Part shown: piece by piece, positions 33,053 through 42,652 of the stretch | Layout: each line of letters opens with the position of its first letter | Numbering within the stretch: position 1 is the first letter of the stretch | Assembly: GCA_946480825.1 (NCBI GenBank) | Contig: CAMLLG010000020.1 | Location: 1 to 58,301, forward strand | Source of the DNA: an uncultured Lysobacteraceae bacterium | GTDB taxonomy: Bacteria > Pseudomonadota > Gammaproteobacteria > Xanthomonadales > Xanthomonadaceae | Direction: 5' to 3' | Length of the DNA: 58,301 nt | Program-made: the position numbers and the translations under genes | The notes under the pieces: model-generated | What the model was told of the DNA's origin: nothing | Databases searched by the model: none | The model's input: the letters and a program-made list of their open reading frames with translations, nothing else

Positions 33053-33152
33053 GTAGGAGGGCCTTCAGGCCCGAGCTTTCCCGTGACGAAAGGCTCGGGC
33101 CTGAAGGCTCTCCTGCGTCGATGGAAGAACTCGGGCCTGAAGGCCCTCCTAC
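33053..33152. repeat. Three GGCCTTCAGGCC-type repeats downstream of oleD
   Basis: Units at 33053-33074 (plus sense), 33095-33116 and 33131-33152 (both inverse). They lie between oleD and ubiJ and may act as terminator-like or mRNA-stabilising structures. Confidence 0.9.
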
Positions 33153-33265
33153 GACAGCCCCGCCCCCAGCCCTCGGGTTTGAGGACATCACGGACGACCA
33201 TCGAGCGCAACGCACGATCGCAGGCATGACCGGGCGCTCATCGCTCCGCCCGCTAGAATGCTCCC

Positions 33266-33940
33266 ATGACCTCTCCCCTCGATTGGAAACCCCTGGCCGG
33301 TCGCGCGCTGGAAACCGCGCTCAACCGAGCCATCGCCCTGGATCCCGACACCCGTGATGCGCTGCAGGCGCTGGACGGCCGCAGCGTGGTGCTGGCGTTG
33401 GCTGCGGCGTCGGCGGGGGGCGAAACGCCGTTGGCGCTGCGGCTCACGGTCGACGGCGCGCGGCTGCGGGTCGGTCCGGCCGATCCCGCGAACACACCCG
33501 ATCTGGCCGTGCGCGGCACCCTCGGCGGCGTGCTGTCGTTCGGCATGCGCACGGTGCTGCCGCGGCTGCTCGGCGCGCAGGGCGACGACGAGGCGATGCC
33601 GGTCGGCGCGATGCGCATCGAAGGCGACGCCGAACTCGCGCGCCGCCTGCAGCGGCTGGCCGAACGTTTCGATCCCGACTGGCAGAAGCCGTTCGCCGAT
33701 CTGTTCGGCGACGTGTTCGGCGTGCAGATCGCGAACGGCGTCGCCGCCGCGCTGCGCCAGGCCCGCGACGGCGGCCGCCGCTTCGCCGAAACCGCGGCGG
33801 AATACGTGACCGAGGAATCGCGCGACGTGGTACCGCGCGCCGAACTCGACGCCTTTCACGACGATGTCGACACCCTGCGCGACGATGCCGAACGCCTGAA
33901 GGCGCGGGTCGCGCGTCTGGCGAAGAGAATCGCGGCATGA
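33266..33940 (+). CDS. ubiJ: UbiJ-like accessory factor of ubiquinone synthesis (SCP2 domain)
   Basis: 224 residues starting MTSPLDWKPLAGRALETAL. The first 130 residues carry the SCP2-like lipid-binding fold (LALRLTVDGARLRVGPAD, DLAVRGTLGGVLSF); the C-terminus is a helical, charged region. UbiJ and UbiK hold the ubiquinone intermediates in the cytosolic Ubi complex. The gene directly upstream of ubiB is the usual position in gammaproteobacteria. Assignment rests on domain, length and context. Confidence 0.9.
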   Translation: MTSPLDWKPLAGRALETALNRAIALDPDTRDALQALDGRSVVLALAAASAGGETPLALRLTVDGARLRVGPADPANTPDLAVRGTLGGVLSFGMRTVLPRLLGAQGDDEAMPVGAMRIEGDAELARRLQRLAERFDPDWQKPFADLFGDVFGVQIANGVAAALRQARDGGRRFAETAAEYVTEESRDVVPRAELDAFHDDVDTLRDDAERLKARVARLAKRIAA

Positions 33941-33964
33941 GCGACGCCCCATGAGTGAAGCCCT

Positions 33965-35623
33965 ATGAGCGCTGTCCTTCGCGCCGCGCGCATCGGCCGC
34001 GTGCTCATCCGCTACCGGCTGGACGATCTGCTCGACGACACCCCGGCCGAGCGCTGGCTGAAACTCGCGCGTCCGTTCGTGCCGCGCGCCTCGCGCGAAG
34101 TCGCGGCGATGTCGCGCGGCGCGCGCCTGCGTCTCGCGCTGCAGGAGCTCGGACCGATCTTCGTCAAGTTCGGCCAGATCCTCTCGACCCGTCGCGATCT
34201 GATGCCGCCGGACATCGCGGTCGAACTGTCGCTGCTGCAGGACCGGGTCGCGCCGTTCGACGGCGAGACCGCGCGCCGCATCGTCGAATCCGCGCTGGGC
34301 CAGGACATCCGCGAGGCCTTCGAGCATTTCGACACCACGCCGCTGGCCTCGGCCTCGATCGCGCAGGTGCACGCCGCGCGTCTGCCCGGCGGGCGCGAGG
34401 TGGTGGTGAAGGTGCTGCGGCCCGACATCGAGCAGCAGATCGCCGGCGACATCGCCCTGCTCAACAGCGTCGCCACGCTGGTGGAGCGCGCGCATCCCAA
34501 CGCCGACAAGATCCGCCCGCGCGAGATCGTGCGCGAGGTCGAGACCACGCTCGCGGCGGAGCTCGACCTGCAGCGCGAAGGCGCGAACGCCTCGGTGATC
34601 CGCCGCTTCTGGAAGGATTCGCCGGACCTGTACGTGCCGGAAGTGATCTGGAGCCACACCGCCGAGCGCGCGCTCACGCTGGAACGCGTGCACGGCATTC
34701 CCAGCGACGATGTCGCCGCGCTGGACGCGGCCGGCATCGACCGCAGCGCGCTGGCCGCGAAGGGCGTGCGCGTGTTCTACACCCAGGTGTTCCGCGACAA
34801 TTTCTTCCACGCCGACGCCCACGCCGGCAACATCTGGGTCGACAGCGATCCCGCGCGCAAGGACAACCCGCGCTTCATCGCGATCGACTTCGGCATCGTC
34901 GGCCAGCTCTCCACCGAGGATCAGTACTACCTCGCCGAGAACTTCATGGCGATCTTCAACCGCGATTACCGCCGCATCGCCGAGCTGCACGTGCAGGCGG
35001 GCTGGATGCCGGCGCATACGCGCATCGACGAACTGGAAGCCGCCGCGCGCGCGGTCTGCGAGCCGTACTTCACCCGGCCGCTGTCGGAGATCTCGCTCGC
35101 GGAAGTGCTGGTGAAACTGTTCCGCACCGCGCAGAAGTACGAGCTCACGCTGCAGCCCCAGCTGATCCTGCTGCAGAAGACGCTGCTCAACATCGAAGGC
35201 GTGGGCCGCCTGCTCGATCCGAAACTCGACATCTGGGCGGTGGCCAAGCCGGTGCTGGAGAAGATCCTGCTCGAACGCTACAGCCCGCAGCGGCTGGCCG
35301 GCGAATTCCGCAAGCGTCTGCCCGAACTGGTGACGCGCGCGCCTGACATGCCGCAACTGCTGCACGCGTGGCTGAGCCAGCAGGTCGGCGGCAAGCACGA
35401 ACTCGCGATGCGTTCGCGGGATCTCACCGATCTGGCCGAGACGATGCGCGCGATGCAGCGGCGGATCGTCGCGGCGATCCTCGGCACCGGCCTGCTGATC
35501 GTGGCCGCGGTGCTGTTCGCGCTGGAAGCCGGCGGCCCGATCGTGTTCGGCGTACCGGCCGCCGCGTGGATCGCCGGGCTCGGCGGGCTCTGGGCGCTGC
35601 TGGCGGCCTGGCCGCGGCGTTAG
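33965..35623 (+). CDS. ubiB: UbiB, atypical kinase-like protein of ubiquinone synthesis
   Basis: 552 residues from ATG 33965, 24 bases after ubiJ. The ABC1/ADCK/UbiB kinase-like fold shows KFGQ (the KxGQ motif that blocks ordinary kinase action), [19 protein letters not shown], the HADAHAGN loop and DFGIVG. Two C-terminal membrane helices (about 500-545) anchor it in the inner membrane. It acts as an ATPase needed to extract or present lipid precursors of ubiquinone. Length and motifs match UbiB of gammaproteobacteria, so confidence is high. Confidence 0.96.
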   Translation: MSAVLRAARIGRVLIRYRLDDLLDDTPAERWLKLARPFVPRASREVAAMSRGARLRLALQELGPIFVKFGQILSTRRDLMPPDIAVELSLLQDRVAPFDGETARRIVESALGQDIREAFEHFDTTPLASASIAQVHAARLPGGREVVVKVLRPDIEQQIAGDIALLNSVATLVERAHPNADKIRPREIVREVETTLAAELDLQREGANASVIRRFWKDSPDLYVPEVIWSHTAERALTLERVHGIPSDDVAALDAAGIDRSALAAKGVRVFYTQVFRDNFFHADAHAGNIWVDSDPARKDNPRFIAIDFGIVGQLSTEDQYYLAENFMAIFNRDYRRIAELHVQAGWMPAHTRIDELEAAARAVCEPYFTRPLSEISLAEVLVKLFRTAQKYELTLQPQLILLQKTLLNIEGVGRLLDPKLDIWAVAKPVLEKILLERYSPQRLAGEFRKRLPELVTRAPDMPQLLHAWLSQQVGGKHELAMRSRDLTDLAETMRAMQRRIVAAILGTGLLIVAAVLFALEAGGPIVFGVPAAAWIAGLGGLWALLAAWPRR

Positions 35624-35685
35624 CGCTCGTCTCCTTCCCGGCCGTTTGGGAGGCCGTGCGGAAATTCTGATGTCCCGTGCCGTTC

Positions 35686-35776
35686 CCCTTCCCCCGCGTG
35701 CGGGGGAGGGGGCTGAGACGCTGAGGGCGTGAGCGCTGATGTGCTGTGCGATTCCCCTTCCCCTGCAGGCGGGGGA
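35686..35776. repeat. Two related C/G-rich hairpins between convergent ubiB and M16 genes
   Basis: CCCCCGC (35691-35697) pairs with GCGGGGG (35700-35706), and a similar hairpin lies at 35759-35776; each is preceded by TTCCCCTT, so the two look like copies of one element. They lie between two convergent genes and may terminate both transcripts. Confidence 0.65.
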
Positions 35777-35801
35777 GGGAGCACGGCAGCGGTGGAACGG
35801 A

Positions 35802-38600
35802 TTACTTCGCCGCGGGTGCCGTGGCCGGGCCCTTCGCGGCCTTGGCGAAATCGCCCGCGGCGAACACGCTGATCGCGTCCGGCTTGATGTACTTGCGGAT
35901 CGCCGCGTTCACGTCCTCCACGGTCAGAGCCTGGATCTTCGCTTCGAAGGCGGCCGTCCACGCCATCGTGCGGCCCATGTAGAGGTTGCGCGAGAGCGCG
36001 CCGGCGACGCTGCCGTCGTTGGCGCGATTCTGCTGGCGGCGGGTGAGCAGATCGTTCACCGCGCTCTTCAGCTCGTCGGCGGTGATGCCGTCGCGGACGA
36101 AACGCGCGATTTCCTCGCGCATCGCGGTTTCCAGGCGATCCACATTCTCCGGCGCGGCGATCGCCTGGATCGACAGCAGACCCGCGTCGTCGCGGCCCTG
36201 CGGCGAACTGTCGGCGACGATGCTGCTGCCGACGTTGTAGCTCAGGCCGTCCTTCTGGCGCAGGCGGTCGCCGAGGCGCGAATCCAGCGAACCGCCGCCG
36301 AGCACGCTGTTGGCGATCAGCAGCGCCGGGTAGTCGGCATCGTTCTCGTTCAACGGCAGATTGCTGCGCGCCATCACCACCGCATTGGCCTTGTCGGGCG
36401 TTTCCAGCCGCACGGCGCGCGCGGCGACTTCGGTGTACTGCGTGGGCACCGCGACGTGCGGCTTCGTGCTGCGCCAGTCGCCGAACAGCGACTGCAGCTG
36501 GGCCTTGACCGCGGCCGGGTCGAAGTCGCCGACGATCGAGATCTCGCCTTCGGTGGTGCCGTAGAAATCGCGATGGAAGGCGATGGCGTCTTCGCGTTTG
36601 ATCGCGCGCAGGTCGGCCAGCGACTGGTCGATCGACTTGTACGCGAACGGGTGCCCCTTCGGCCACGGGTCGAAGTATTCGCTCATCGCCAGCGCGGCGA
36701 CAGTGCCGGGTTCCTTGCGCGCGCTTTCCAGGCCGGTGATCGACTGCAGCCGGAACTGTTCGAATTCGCTTTCCGGGAACGCCGGATTGCGCAGGATGTC
36801 GGCGGCGAGCGTCAGCGCGTCGGCCAGGTGCTCGCGGCGCGAGTTCAGCGAAATGCCCGCGCTCTGGGCGCCGCCGGACACGTTGGCCGCGGTCTTCAGC
36901 GCTTCGAAGCGCTGCGCGATCTGTTCGCGGGTCATCGTCTTCGTGCCGCGCATCAGCATCTCGCCGGCGACGCTGCCCGCCGGTTCGGGGCTGCGCTTGA
37001 GCGCTTCGACATCGCCGAAGCGGAAGGTCGCGGTGACGATCACGGTATCGCCGCGGGTGTCCTTCGGCAGCAGCGAGACCTTCAGCTTGTCGCCGATCGT
37101 GAAGGTCTGGGTGCGCGCGTCGATGTTGGCGGGCGAGGGGTCGAAGGTCTCGCCGGCGGCCAGCGCGGCCTTGCCGGTATAGCCCTTCAGCGCTTCTTCG
37201 GCGCTGGGCGCGGCCGCGATTTCGGCGCGTTCGGCATTCTCGGTCGGCACGAAGCGGGCGAGGGTGCGGTTGCTGGGCTTGAAGTAGGCGCGGGCGACCC
37301 GGTTCACGTCGTCCGCGGTCACCGCGGCGATGCGGTCGCGTTCGAGGAAGTACAGGCGCCAGTCGCCGGCAGCGACCGATTCGGTCAGCGCCATCGCGAC
37401 GCCGTTGACGTTGGCGAAGCCGCGCTCGTAGGCATTGGCGATGCGCTGCTTGGCCTGGGTCACTTCATCGGCGGTGAGCGGCGCGGAGGTGAGCTGGGTT
37501 TCGATCTGGCGCAGCAGCTCGGCCTCGGCCTTGGCCAGATCGCCGTCCTTCGGCGTGACCGCGATCAGGGTGGCCATGCCGCCGTCGCGCAGATCGCTGT
37601 TGCTGCCGCCGGCGAAGGCGGCGAGCTTGGTTTCGACCAGCGCCTTGTGCAGGCGGCCGGTGGGCGCGTCGCCGATGGCGTTGAGCAGCACCGCGAGCGC
37701 GGCGCTGTCCGGGTGGGTCGTGCCCGGCGTGCGATAGCCGATGCCGACGATGCGGGTGTCGCCGCTGCGGCGCACGACGACTTCGCGTTCTCCGTCCTGG
37801 GTGGGCTCGGCGGTGTAGAGCGTCGGCAACGCGGTTTTCGGTCGCGCCAGCTTGCCGAAGTGCTGCTGCACCTTCGCCAGGGTGGTGGCCGGATCGATGC
37901 GCCCGGCCACGATCAGCGTGGCGTTGTCCGGGCGGTACCAGGTGCGGTAGAAGGCCTGCAGGCGTTCGATCGGCACGTTCTCCACGTCCGAGCGCGCGCC
38001 GATGGTGCTGTTGCCGTAGTTGTGCCAGAGATAGGCGGTGGAGCGCAGGCGCTGGAACATCACCGAGCCCGGGTTGTTCTCGTTCCGCTCCATCTCGTTG
38101 CGCACGACGGTCATTTCGCTGTCGAGATCCTTCTTCGCGACGAAGGAATTGACCATGCGGTCGGCTTCCAGCGCGAGCAGCCAGTCGAGCGTGGTGTCGT
38201 TGGCCGGGAACGAGCCGAAGTAATTGGTGCGATCCAGCGAGGTGGTCGCGTTCTTCTCGATGCCGCGGGCCTTCATCTCGCCGGGAATGTCGGCGTGCTT
38301 CGGCGTGCCCTTGAACAGCATGTGCTCCAGCAGATGCGCCATGCCGGTCTCGCCGTAGTTCTCGTGCACCGAGCCGACGCCGTAGGCGATGTTGACGGTA
38401 ACGGTGGGCTTACTGGCATCGGGGAACAGCAGCACGCGCAGGCCGTTGCCGAGGGTGTATTCGCAGATGCCCTCCACGCAGGGGCCGGCGGTCACGCCCT
38501 TGGGCGGCGCCACGCCGTCGGCGGCGGTGACGGCGAGCGGGGCGGACAGCGCGAGCGCGCAGGCCAGGGCGAGCGGCGAGAGGATGCGGAAGCGGAACAT
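35802..38600 (-). CDS. M16 zinc metalloprotease, complete two-domain periplasmic protein
   Basis: 932 residues starting MFRFRILSPLALACALALS (signal peptide, cut near VTAADG). The N-terminal half carries the zinc motif HXXEH in HLLEHMLFKGT, with the downstream Glu in VRNEMERNE. The C-terminal half is the inactive M16 domain (LGGGSLDSRLGDRLRQKDGLSY). It resembles pitrilysin-like proteases of periplasm-targeted type that digest peptides. It is convergent with ubiB and divergent from truC. The partial gene at 1-1059 is of the same family. Confidence 0.95.
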   Translation of the reverse strand: MFRFRILSPLALACALALSAPLAVTAADGVAPPKGVTAGPCVEGICEYTLGNGLRVLLFPDASKPTVTVNIAYGVGSVHENYGETGMAHLLEHMLFKGTPKHADIPGEMKARGIEKNATTSLDRTNYFGSFPANDTTLDWLLALEADRMVNSFVAKKDLDSEMTVVRNEMERNENNPGSVMFQRLRSTAYLWHNYGNSTIGARSDVENVPIERLQAFYRTWYRPDNATLIVAGRIDPATTLAKVQQHFGKLARPKTALPTLYTAEPTQDGEREVVVRRSGDTRIVGIGYRTPGTTHPDSAALAVLLNAIGDAPTGRLHKALVETKLAAFAGGSNSDLRDGGMATLIAVTPKDGDLAKAEAELLRQIETQLTSAPLTADEVTQAKQRIANAYERGFANVNGVAMALTESVAAGDWRLYFLERDRIAAVTADDVNRVARAYFKPSNRTLARFVPTENAERAEIAAAPSAEEALKGYTGKAALAAGETFDPSPANIDARTQTFTIGDKLKVSLLPKDTRGDTVIVTATFRFGDVEALKRSPEPAGSVAGEMLMRGTKTMTREQIAQRFEALKTAANVSGGAQSAGISLNSRREHLADALTLAADILRNPAFPESEFEQFRLQSITGLESARKEPGTVAALAMSEYFDPWPKGHPFAYKSIDQSLADLRAIKREDAIAFHRDFYGTTEGEISIVGDFDPAAVKAQLQSLFGDWRSTKPHVAVPTQYTEVAARAVRLETPDKANAVVMARSNLPLNENDADYPALLIANSVLGGGSLDSRLGDRLRQKDGLSYNVGSSIVADSSPQGRDDAGLLSIQAIAAPENVDRLETAMREEIARFVRDGITADELKSAVNDLLTRRQQNRANDGSVAGALSRNLYMGRTMAWTAAFEAKIQALTVEDVNAAIRKYIKPDAISVFAAGDFAKAAKGPATAPAAK

Positions 38601-38727
38601 GGAAACTCCTTGATGTCCGGGCGGATCGTGTCCGGGCGGGTCGACCGCTGGCGGGTGAGGATCGTCGTGGCGGGTTGCCGATCGGCGAGAATGCGCGCCG
38701 ATTCTCCCAGATGGCGGCGCCCTCACG

Positions 38728-39507
38728 ATGACCCAGAAGTCCTGTCCGGAGTTCCCCGATCCGGAGCGCCTCGAAGCGGCGTCGACCCCGGTCGCGACCG
38801 CAGAGATTCCGGTGCTGTACCGGGACGATGCGCTCGCCGTGGTCGACAAACCGGCGGGGCTGATGGCGCACGACAGCGCGCTGGCCCGCGGCGAGACCGA
38901 TTTTCTCGCCGACCGCCTGCGCGAACAGTTCGGCCGGCCGATCTTCCTCGTGCACCGGCTCGATCGCGCCACCAGCGGCTGCCTGCTGCTGGCGTTCGAC
39001 CGCGAAACCGCGTCGGCGCTGGGCAAAACCCTGATGTCGCACGCGTTCGAGAAGGACTATCTCGCGATCTGTCGCGGCTGGCCGGCCGATGCCGCGTTCA
39101 CGGTCGATCATCCCCTGGATGGCGGCCCGGGCAAGCCGCAGAAGAAACCGGCGATCACCCGCTTCGAACGGCTCGCCGAATGCGAACTGGATCTGCCGTC
39201 ATCGGGGTTTCCCACGTCGCGTTACGCGCTGCTGCGCGCGCAGCCGCAGACCGGTCGTTTTCGCCAGATCCGGCGTCATCTCAAACATCTGTCCCATCAC
39301 CTCATCGGCGATACCAGCCATGGCGACGGCCGCCACAACCGCGCGTTCCGGATGATGGGCATCCACCGCATGCTGCTGCACGCGGAGCGCCTGCGCTTCG
39401 CGCATCCCGCGACCGGCGCGACCGTCGATGCGGTGGCGCCGCCCGATGCGGAATTCGCGAAGGCCTTGGCGTTGTTCGAGGCGCCGACCGGGCGCGACGA
39501 GGCCTGA
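38728..39507 (+). CDS. truC: TruC, tRNA pseudouridine(65) synthase
   Basis: 259 residues. RluA-type fold with HRLDRATSG (76-84) holding catalytic Asp79, and TGRFRQIRRHLKHLSHHLIG followed by DTSHGDGRHNR, which is characteristic of TruC rather than RluA, C or D. It converts U65 in tRNA to pseudouridine. The N-terminal 25 residues are less conserved, so an internal start is possible, but ATG 38728 gives a usual length. Divergent from the M16 gene. Confidence 0.9.
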   Translation: MTQKSCPEFPDPERLEAASTPVATAEIPVLYRDDALAVVDKPAGLMAHDSALARGETDFLADRLREQFGRPIFLVHRLDRATSGCLLLAFDRETASALGKTLMSHAFEKDYLAICRGWPADAAFTVDHPLDGGPGKPQKKPAITRFERLAECELDLPSSGFPTSRYALLRAQPQTGRFRQIRRHLKHLSHHLIGDTSHGDGRHNRAFRMMGIHRMLLHAERLRFAHPATGATVDAVAPPDAEFAKALALFEAPTGRDEA

Positions 39508-39521
39508 TCGGTCTCGTCGGC

Positions 39522-40019
39522 TTACTTCGGCTTCGCGGACCGCTGCAAGTCGGCTTCGATGTCCTGTTTCATTTCGGCGAGGAGTGTCTGCATGATCGGC
39601 TGCATTTCTTCCATCGACAGTTGCATGGCCTGTGGCATCTTGGCCATGATGCTGCGGCCGGTGTCGCTGCCGTAGAAGGCGATCATCGCTTCCACTTCCT
39701 CGCCGGTGAACAGTCGTGCGTACACCTTGCGGTAGATCGGGCCCATCGTGTCCCAGGACAGGATTTTGCGCATCGAGGATCGCTGCTCGCGCATCACCTG
39801 CTCCAGCGCGGCGCGTTGTTCCGCGGTCGCGTCTTCGCCCAGCATCTGCTGACCCATGGCGGTGCCCATGCTTTCGATCTGCGAGAACATTTCGTCCAGG
39901 GTGCGGTGCATGTCCATCGTTTCCAGCAGCCGATCGATCTGCGCATCGGTCGGCGGCGAGGCGTGCGCAGGCGCGATGGCGCACACCAGCAGGCAGAGGC
40001 TGAAGAAGATGCGTTTCAT
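39522..40019 (-). CDS. Exported DUF2059 protein
   Basis: 165 residues; signal peptide MKRIFFSLCLLVCAIAPAHA. The C-terminal part (IYRKVYARLFTGEEVEAMIA, FYGSDTGRSIMAKMPQ) fits the DUF2059 helical domain. Periplasmic location is likely; no function is known for the family. It ends 14 bases from the convergent truC stop, and the next minus-strand gene upstream is another exported protein. Confidence 0.9.
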   Translation of the reverse strand: MKRIFFSLCLLVCAIAPAHASPPTDAQIDRLLETMDMHRTLDEMFSQIESMGTAMGQQMLGEDATAEQRAALEQVMREQRSSMRKILSWDTMGPIYRKVYARLFTGEEVEAMIAFYGSDTGRSIMAKMPQAMQLSMEEMQPIMQTLLAEMKQDIEADLQRSAKPK

Positions 40020-40057
40020 GTCGGGGATATCCGTGTCGGACGTGTGCGATCGGGCCG

Positions 40058-40672
40058 TCAGCGCCCGTTCGCGCGATCGCGCAGTTCCGCGTCGAAGCCG
40101 CGCTTGAGGTCCTGCAGCATCGGCAGCAGCAGGTCTTCCAGGCTCTGCATCGATTCGCTGGCCTCGCGCGCGCCGCCGAGCAGTTCGTTCTCGATCTGGC
40201 CGCCGTCGCCGTAGGGCGAAACGTAGCGCTGGCTGGCGTCGTTCGGGTTGGTGCGGCCGTACTGCGCGGTGTAGAGGTCGCGGGTGACCGGGCCGAGCTT
40301 GTCCCAGTTGCGGCGGATCAGATTTTCCGCGTCGCTGCGGTAGCGGATGGCATCGGCGCGATTGCCGCCGACGGTGCCGTCGCCGCGGCTGCCGTCCAGC
40401 TGGCCGCGGACCATGCCCAGCAGCGTTTCGACTTCCTGCGCCGAACGCTGCGAGCCGTTTTCGCCTTCGCGGCTGAACTGGGAAGGAGACAGGGTTTCCG
40501 CCGCGGGGCGCGGGGCGCTCCAGCCACCGCCGCCGCCGCCGACGAGGGCGGGGTCGCTGCCGCCGCCGATGGCGGCCGGGTCCTGCGCCATCGCGCAGGG
40601 AACGATGAGGGTTGCGAGACCGGCGACGAGTGCGATCCGCATGAACGCATGAGGGGGCCGACGACGGGTCAT
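40058..40672 (-). CDS. Exported protein of unknown function
   Basis: 204 residues from ATG at 40672, preceded on its own strand by GAAGGATCGGATC; MRIALVAG at 40642 is a later start that would give a shorter signal peptide. After the signal (RIALVAGLATLIVPCAMA) comes a Gly-rich stretch (GGGSDPALVGGGGGG) and then a helical, Arg/Asn-rich body with no family I recognise. It probably pairs with the DUF2059 gene downstream (38 bases apart). Function unknown; periplasmic or surface location is inferred from the signal peptide only. Confidence 0.75.
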   Translation of the reverse strand: MTRRRPPHAFMRIALVAGLATLIVPCAMAQDPAAIGGGSDPALVGGGGGGWSAPRPAAETLSPSQFSREGENGSQRSAQEVETLLGMVRGQLDGSRGDGTVGGNRADAIRYRSDAENLIRRNWDKLGPVTRDLYTAQYGRTNPNDASQRYVSPYGDGGQIENELLGGAREASESMQSLEDLLLPMLQDLKRGFDAELRDRANGR

Positions 40673-40742
40673 GATCCGATCCTTCATGGGGGATCGGCAT
40701 CTTCCGGCAGCCGCCCCGGCGCGGTCAAATGCCTGCTGCGCG

Positions 40743-40787
40743 CCAGACCGTCTAGAACCAGACCGATCAGAACCAGACCGTTTAGAA
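40743..40787. repeat. Three tandem 15-bp repeats upstream of arfB
   Basis: The 15-base unit CCAGACCGTCTAGAA occurs three times with small changes (40743, 40758, 40773). The last copy runs into TAGAAT, which looks like a -10 element, and the array ends 18 bases before the arfB start. It may vary arfB promoter or leader spacing. Confidence 0.85.
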
Positions 40788-40805
40788 TCGGCTGCGGAGG
40801 GCAGG

Positions 40806-41234
40806 GTGGACACTGAACAAAACGCGGACACCGCAATCGAGATTCCCGAGTCGGAGCTGATCGAACGCTTCGTGCGTGCGTCGGGGCCGGGGGGGCAGAA
40901 CGTCAACAAGGTGGCGACGGCGGTCGAGCTGCGTTTCGACGTGGCCCGCTCGGCGGTGTTGCCCGAGGCCGTGCGCGAGCGGCTGCTCGCCCGCCGCGAC
41001 CGGCGCGTGACCACCGACGGCGTGCTGGTCATCAGCGCCCAACGTTTCCGCACCCAGGAGCGCAATCGCGAGGACGCCCGTGCGCGGCTCGCCGCCTTCG
41101 TCGCGACCGGACTGACCGCGCCGACGCCACGGATCGCGACCAAACCCTCGCGGGCGGCCAAGAAGCGCCGGCTGGACGCCAAGCGCCAGCGTTCGGACGT
41201 CAAACGCACGCGCGCCAACAAGGACTGGGATTGA
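40806..41234 (+). CDS. arfB: ArfB (YaeJ), alternative ribosome-rescue peptidyl-tRNA hydrolase
   Basis: 142 residues from GTG 40806, preceded by GGAGGGCAG; upstream codons are the tandem repeats and are not coding. The GGQ motif in GPGGQNVNK (29-31) hydrolyses the peptidyl-tRNA ester, and the basic C-terminal tail (SRAAKKRRLDAKRQRSD) enters the empty mRNA channel of a stalled ribosome. Length equals E. coli ArfB (140). Its stop overlaps the start of the acyltransferase gene by one base. Confidence 0.93.
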   Translation: MDTEQNADTAIEIPESELIERFVRASGPGGQNVNKVATAVELRFDVARSAVLPEAVRERLLARRDRRVTTDGVLVISAQRFRTQERNREDARARLAAFVATGLTAPTPRIATKPSRAAKKRRLDAKRQRSDVKRTRANKDWD

Positions 41235-41857
41235 TGTCCGCCGCAGACCCCGGCCCGGCGACAGCCCGCGACGATGTCGTGATTCCGTTGCCGCCCAGTC
41301 TTCCGCGGAGCGCCCCGAACCCTTTCGCCCGCTGGCTGGCGCGTTCGATCCTGCGCGCCGGCGGCTGGCGGATGGTCGGCGCGTTTCCCGATGTGCCCAA
41401 GGCGGTGCTGCTGGGCGCGCCGCATTCCTCGAACTGGGACGGCCTCTGGGGCCTCGCGGTGAAGGTCGCGCTCGGCGTGGACATCCGCATCTTCGCCAAG
41501 CATCAGCTGTTCTGGTGGCCCCTGGGGCCGCTGTTGCGCAGAATGGGCGTGATCGAGGTCAACCGCACCGATCCCCGCGGCGTGATCGACCAGATGCTGG
41601 TCCATTTCCAGCGCGAGGAACGCTTCTGGATCGGCATTGCGCCCGAAGGCACGCGCAAGCGGGTGGAGCGCTGGAAAACCGGGTTCTGGAAGATCGCCAA
41701 GGCCGCCGACGTGCCGGTGGTGCCCGCGTATTTCCACTACCCCGACAAGATCATCGGCATCGGTGAGCCGTTCTACCTCGGCGACGACATGGAGGCGGAC
41801 ATCGCGCGTATCCGCGCGTGGTACGCGCCCTGGCGGGGGCGCAACCGCAACGTCTGA
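41234..41857 (+). CDS. PlsC-like lysophospholipid acyltransferase family protein
   Basis: 207 residues; ATG 41234 shares one base with the arfB stop. HSSNWD (His64-x4-Asp69) is the acyltransferase catalytic motif and APEGTRKR is the glycerophosphate-binding motif. Probably membrane-associated; likely transfers an acyl chain to a lysophospholipid or glycerophosphate. The short length and absence of clear TM helices separate it from classical PlsC, so the acceptor is unknown. It lies 81 bases before the second envelope cluster and may supply lipid for it, which is inference. Confidence 0.88.
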   Translation: MSAADPGPATARDDVVIPLPPSLPRSAPNPFARWLARSILRAGGWRMVGAFPDVPKAVLLGAPHSSNWDGLWGLAVKVALGVDIRIFAKHQLFWWPLGPLLRRMGVIEVNRTDPRGVIDQMLVHFQREERFWIGIAPEGTRKRVERWKTGFWKIAKAADVPVVPAYFHYPDKIIGIGEPFYLGDDMEADIARIRAWYAPWRGRNRNV

Positions 41858-41938
41858 GCGTCGCACCGCCGCCGCCGCGGTGGACTCCACCCGCGCATCC
41901 CGTATTCTTAGGCCCATGCCGCACGAGGCGGGGACCCC

Positions 41939-42652
41939 ATGGCGACACTGAAGAAAATCCTGGAAGCCGCCCGGTTGATCGAGCGCACGGAGGCGGATGT
42001 GTCCGTGTCCGTGCCCGCGCCGGCCGGGGACGACGATATCGACGCGATCATCCGCCGCGCCGCGCAGGCGGAGGCGGCGATCTCGACCGCGCCGCCGCCG
42101 CTCCCGTCGGGCGATGCCGCCGGCGCGCCCGCGGTCGCCGGGATCGAGGAAGGCCTGAGCTTCGCCGACATTTACGCCCGCCAGGGCCTGACCGAAGCGC
42201 CGTTCCCGGTCGAGCGGCTGTTGAAGCTGGTCGACGGTCTGCGCACGCTGGACCCGGCCACCCGCCGCGCCGCGATCATGGCCATGGATGTCGCCGACGA
42301 AACCTGGTCGATGGAACAGGTGCTGGCCGACGCCGACGCCAAGGTCGCCGCGCTGCGCGGGCACCAGCGGCAGATGCAGGGCACCGCCGACGCGGTGGTG
42401 CAGTCCAACCGCGAGCGCATCGCCGCGCTGGAAAACAGCCGCGACGGCCGCGTCGCCGAACTGCGGCAACAGATCGCCGCGCTCGAAGCGCAGATCCAGG
42501 ACGCGATCGGCACCACCGCCGCCGATGTCGCCAAGCTGCAGTCGGAGTCGGAGTCGAACAAGGCCGCGCTGCTGCGCGAGACCCAGCGCATCGACGCCCA
42601 TATCCTCAATCTCGACGAACTGGTCGCCCAGTTCCGGCCGCCGGCGCAGTGA
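41939..42652 (+). CDS. Coiled-coil protein, first gene of envelope cluster 2
   Basis: 237 residues from ATG 41939. N-terminal KKILEAARLIERTEADVSV, a Pro/Ala linker (about 50-65), a short helical domain (GLSFADIYARQGLTEAPFPV), then an extended coiled coil from about residue 105. No signal peptide or membrane helix. It is the first of seven same-direction genes ending in the AAA ATPase. I do not recognise a family; the long coiled coil suggests an adaptor for the PspA-like or two-TM protein of the cluster. Confidence 0.8.
   Translation: MATLKKILEAARLIERTEADVSVSVPAPAGDDDIDAIIRRAAQAEAAISTAPPPLPSGDAAGAPAVAGIEEGLSFADIYARQGLTEAPFPVERLLKLVDGLRTLDPATRRAAIMAMDVADETWSMEQVLADADAKVAALRGHQRQMQGTADAVVQSNRERIAALENSRDGRVAELRQQIAALEAQIQDAIGTTAADVAKLQSESESNKAALLRETQRIDAHILNLDELVAQFRPPAQ

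Noticed and set aside
40671..40805. Longer N-terminus for ArfB starting at 40671
   Set aside because: It would translate the 15-bp repeats (EPDRSEPDRLES); GTG 40806 with GGAGGGCAG upstream gives the usual ArfB length.
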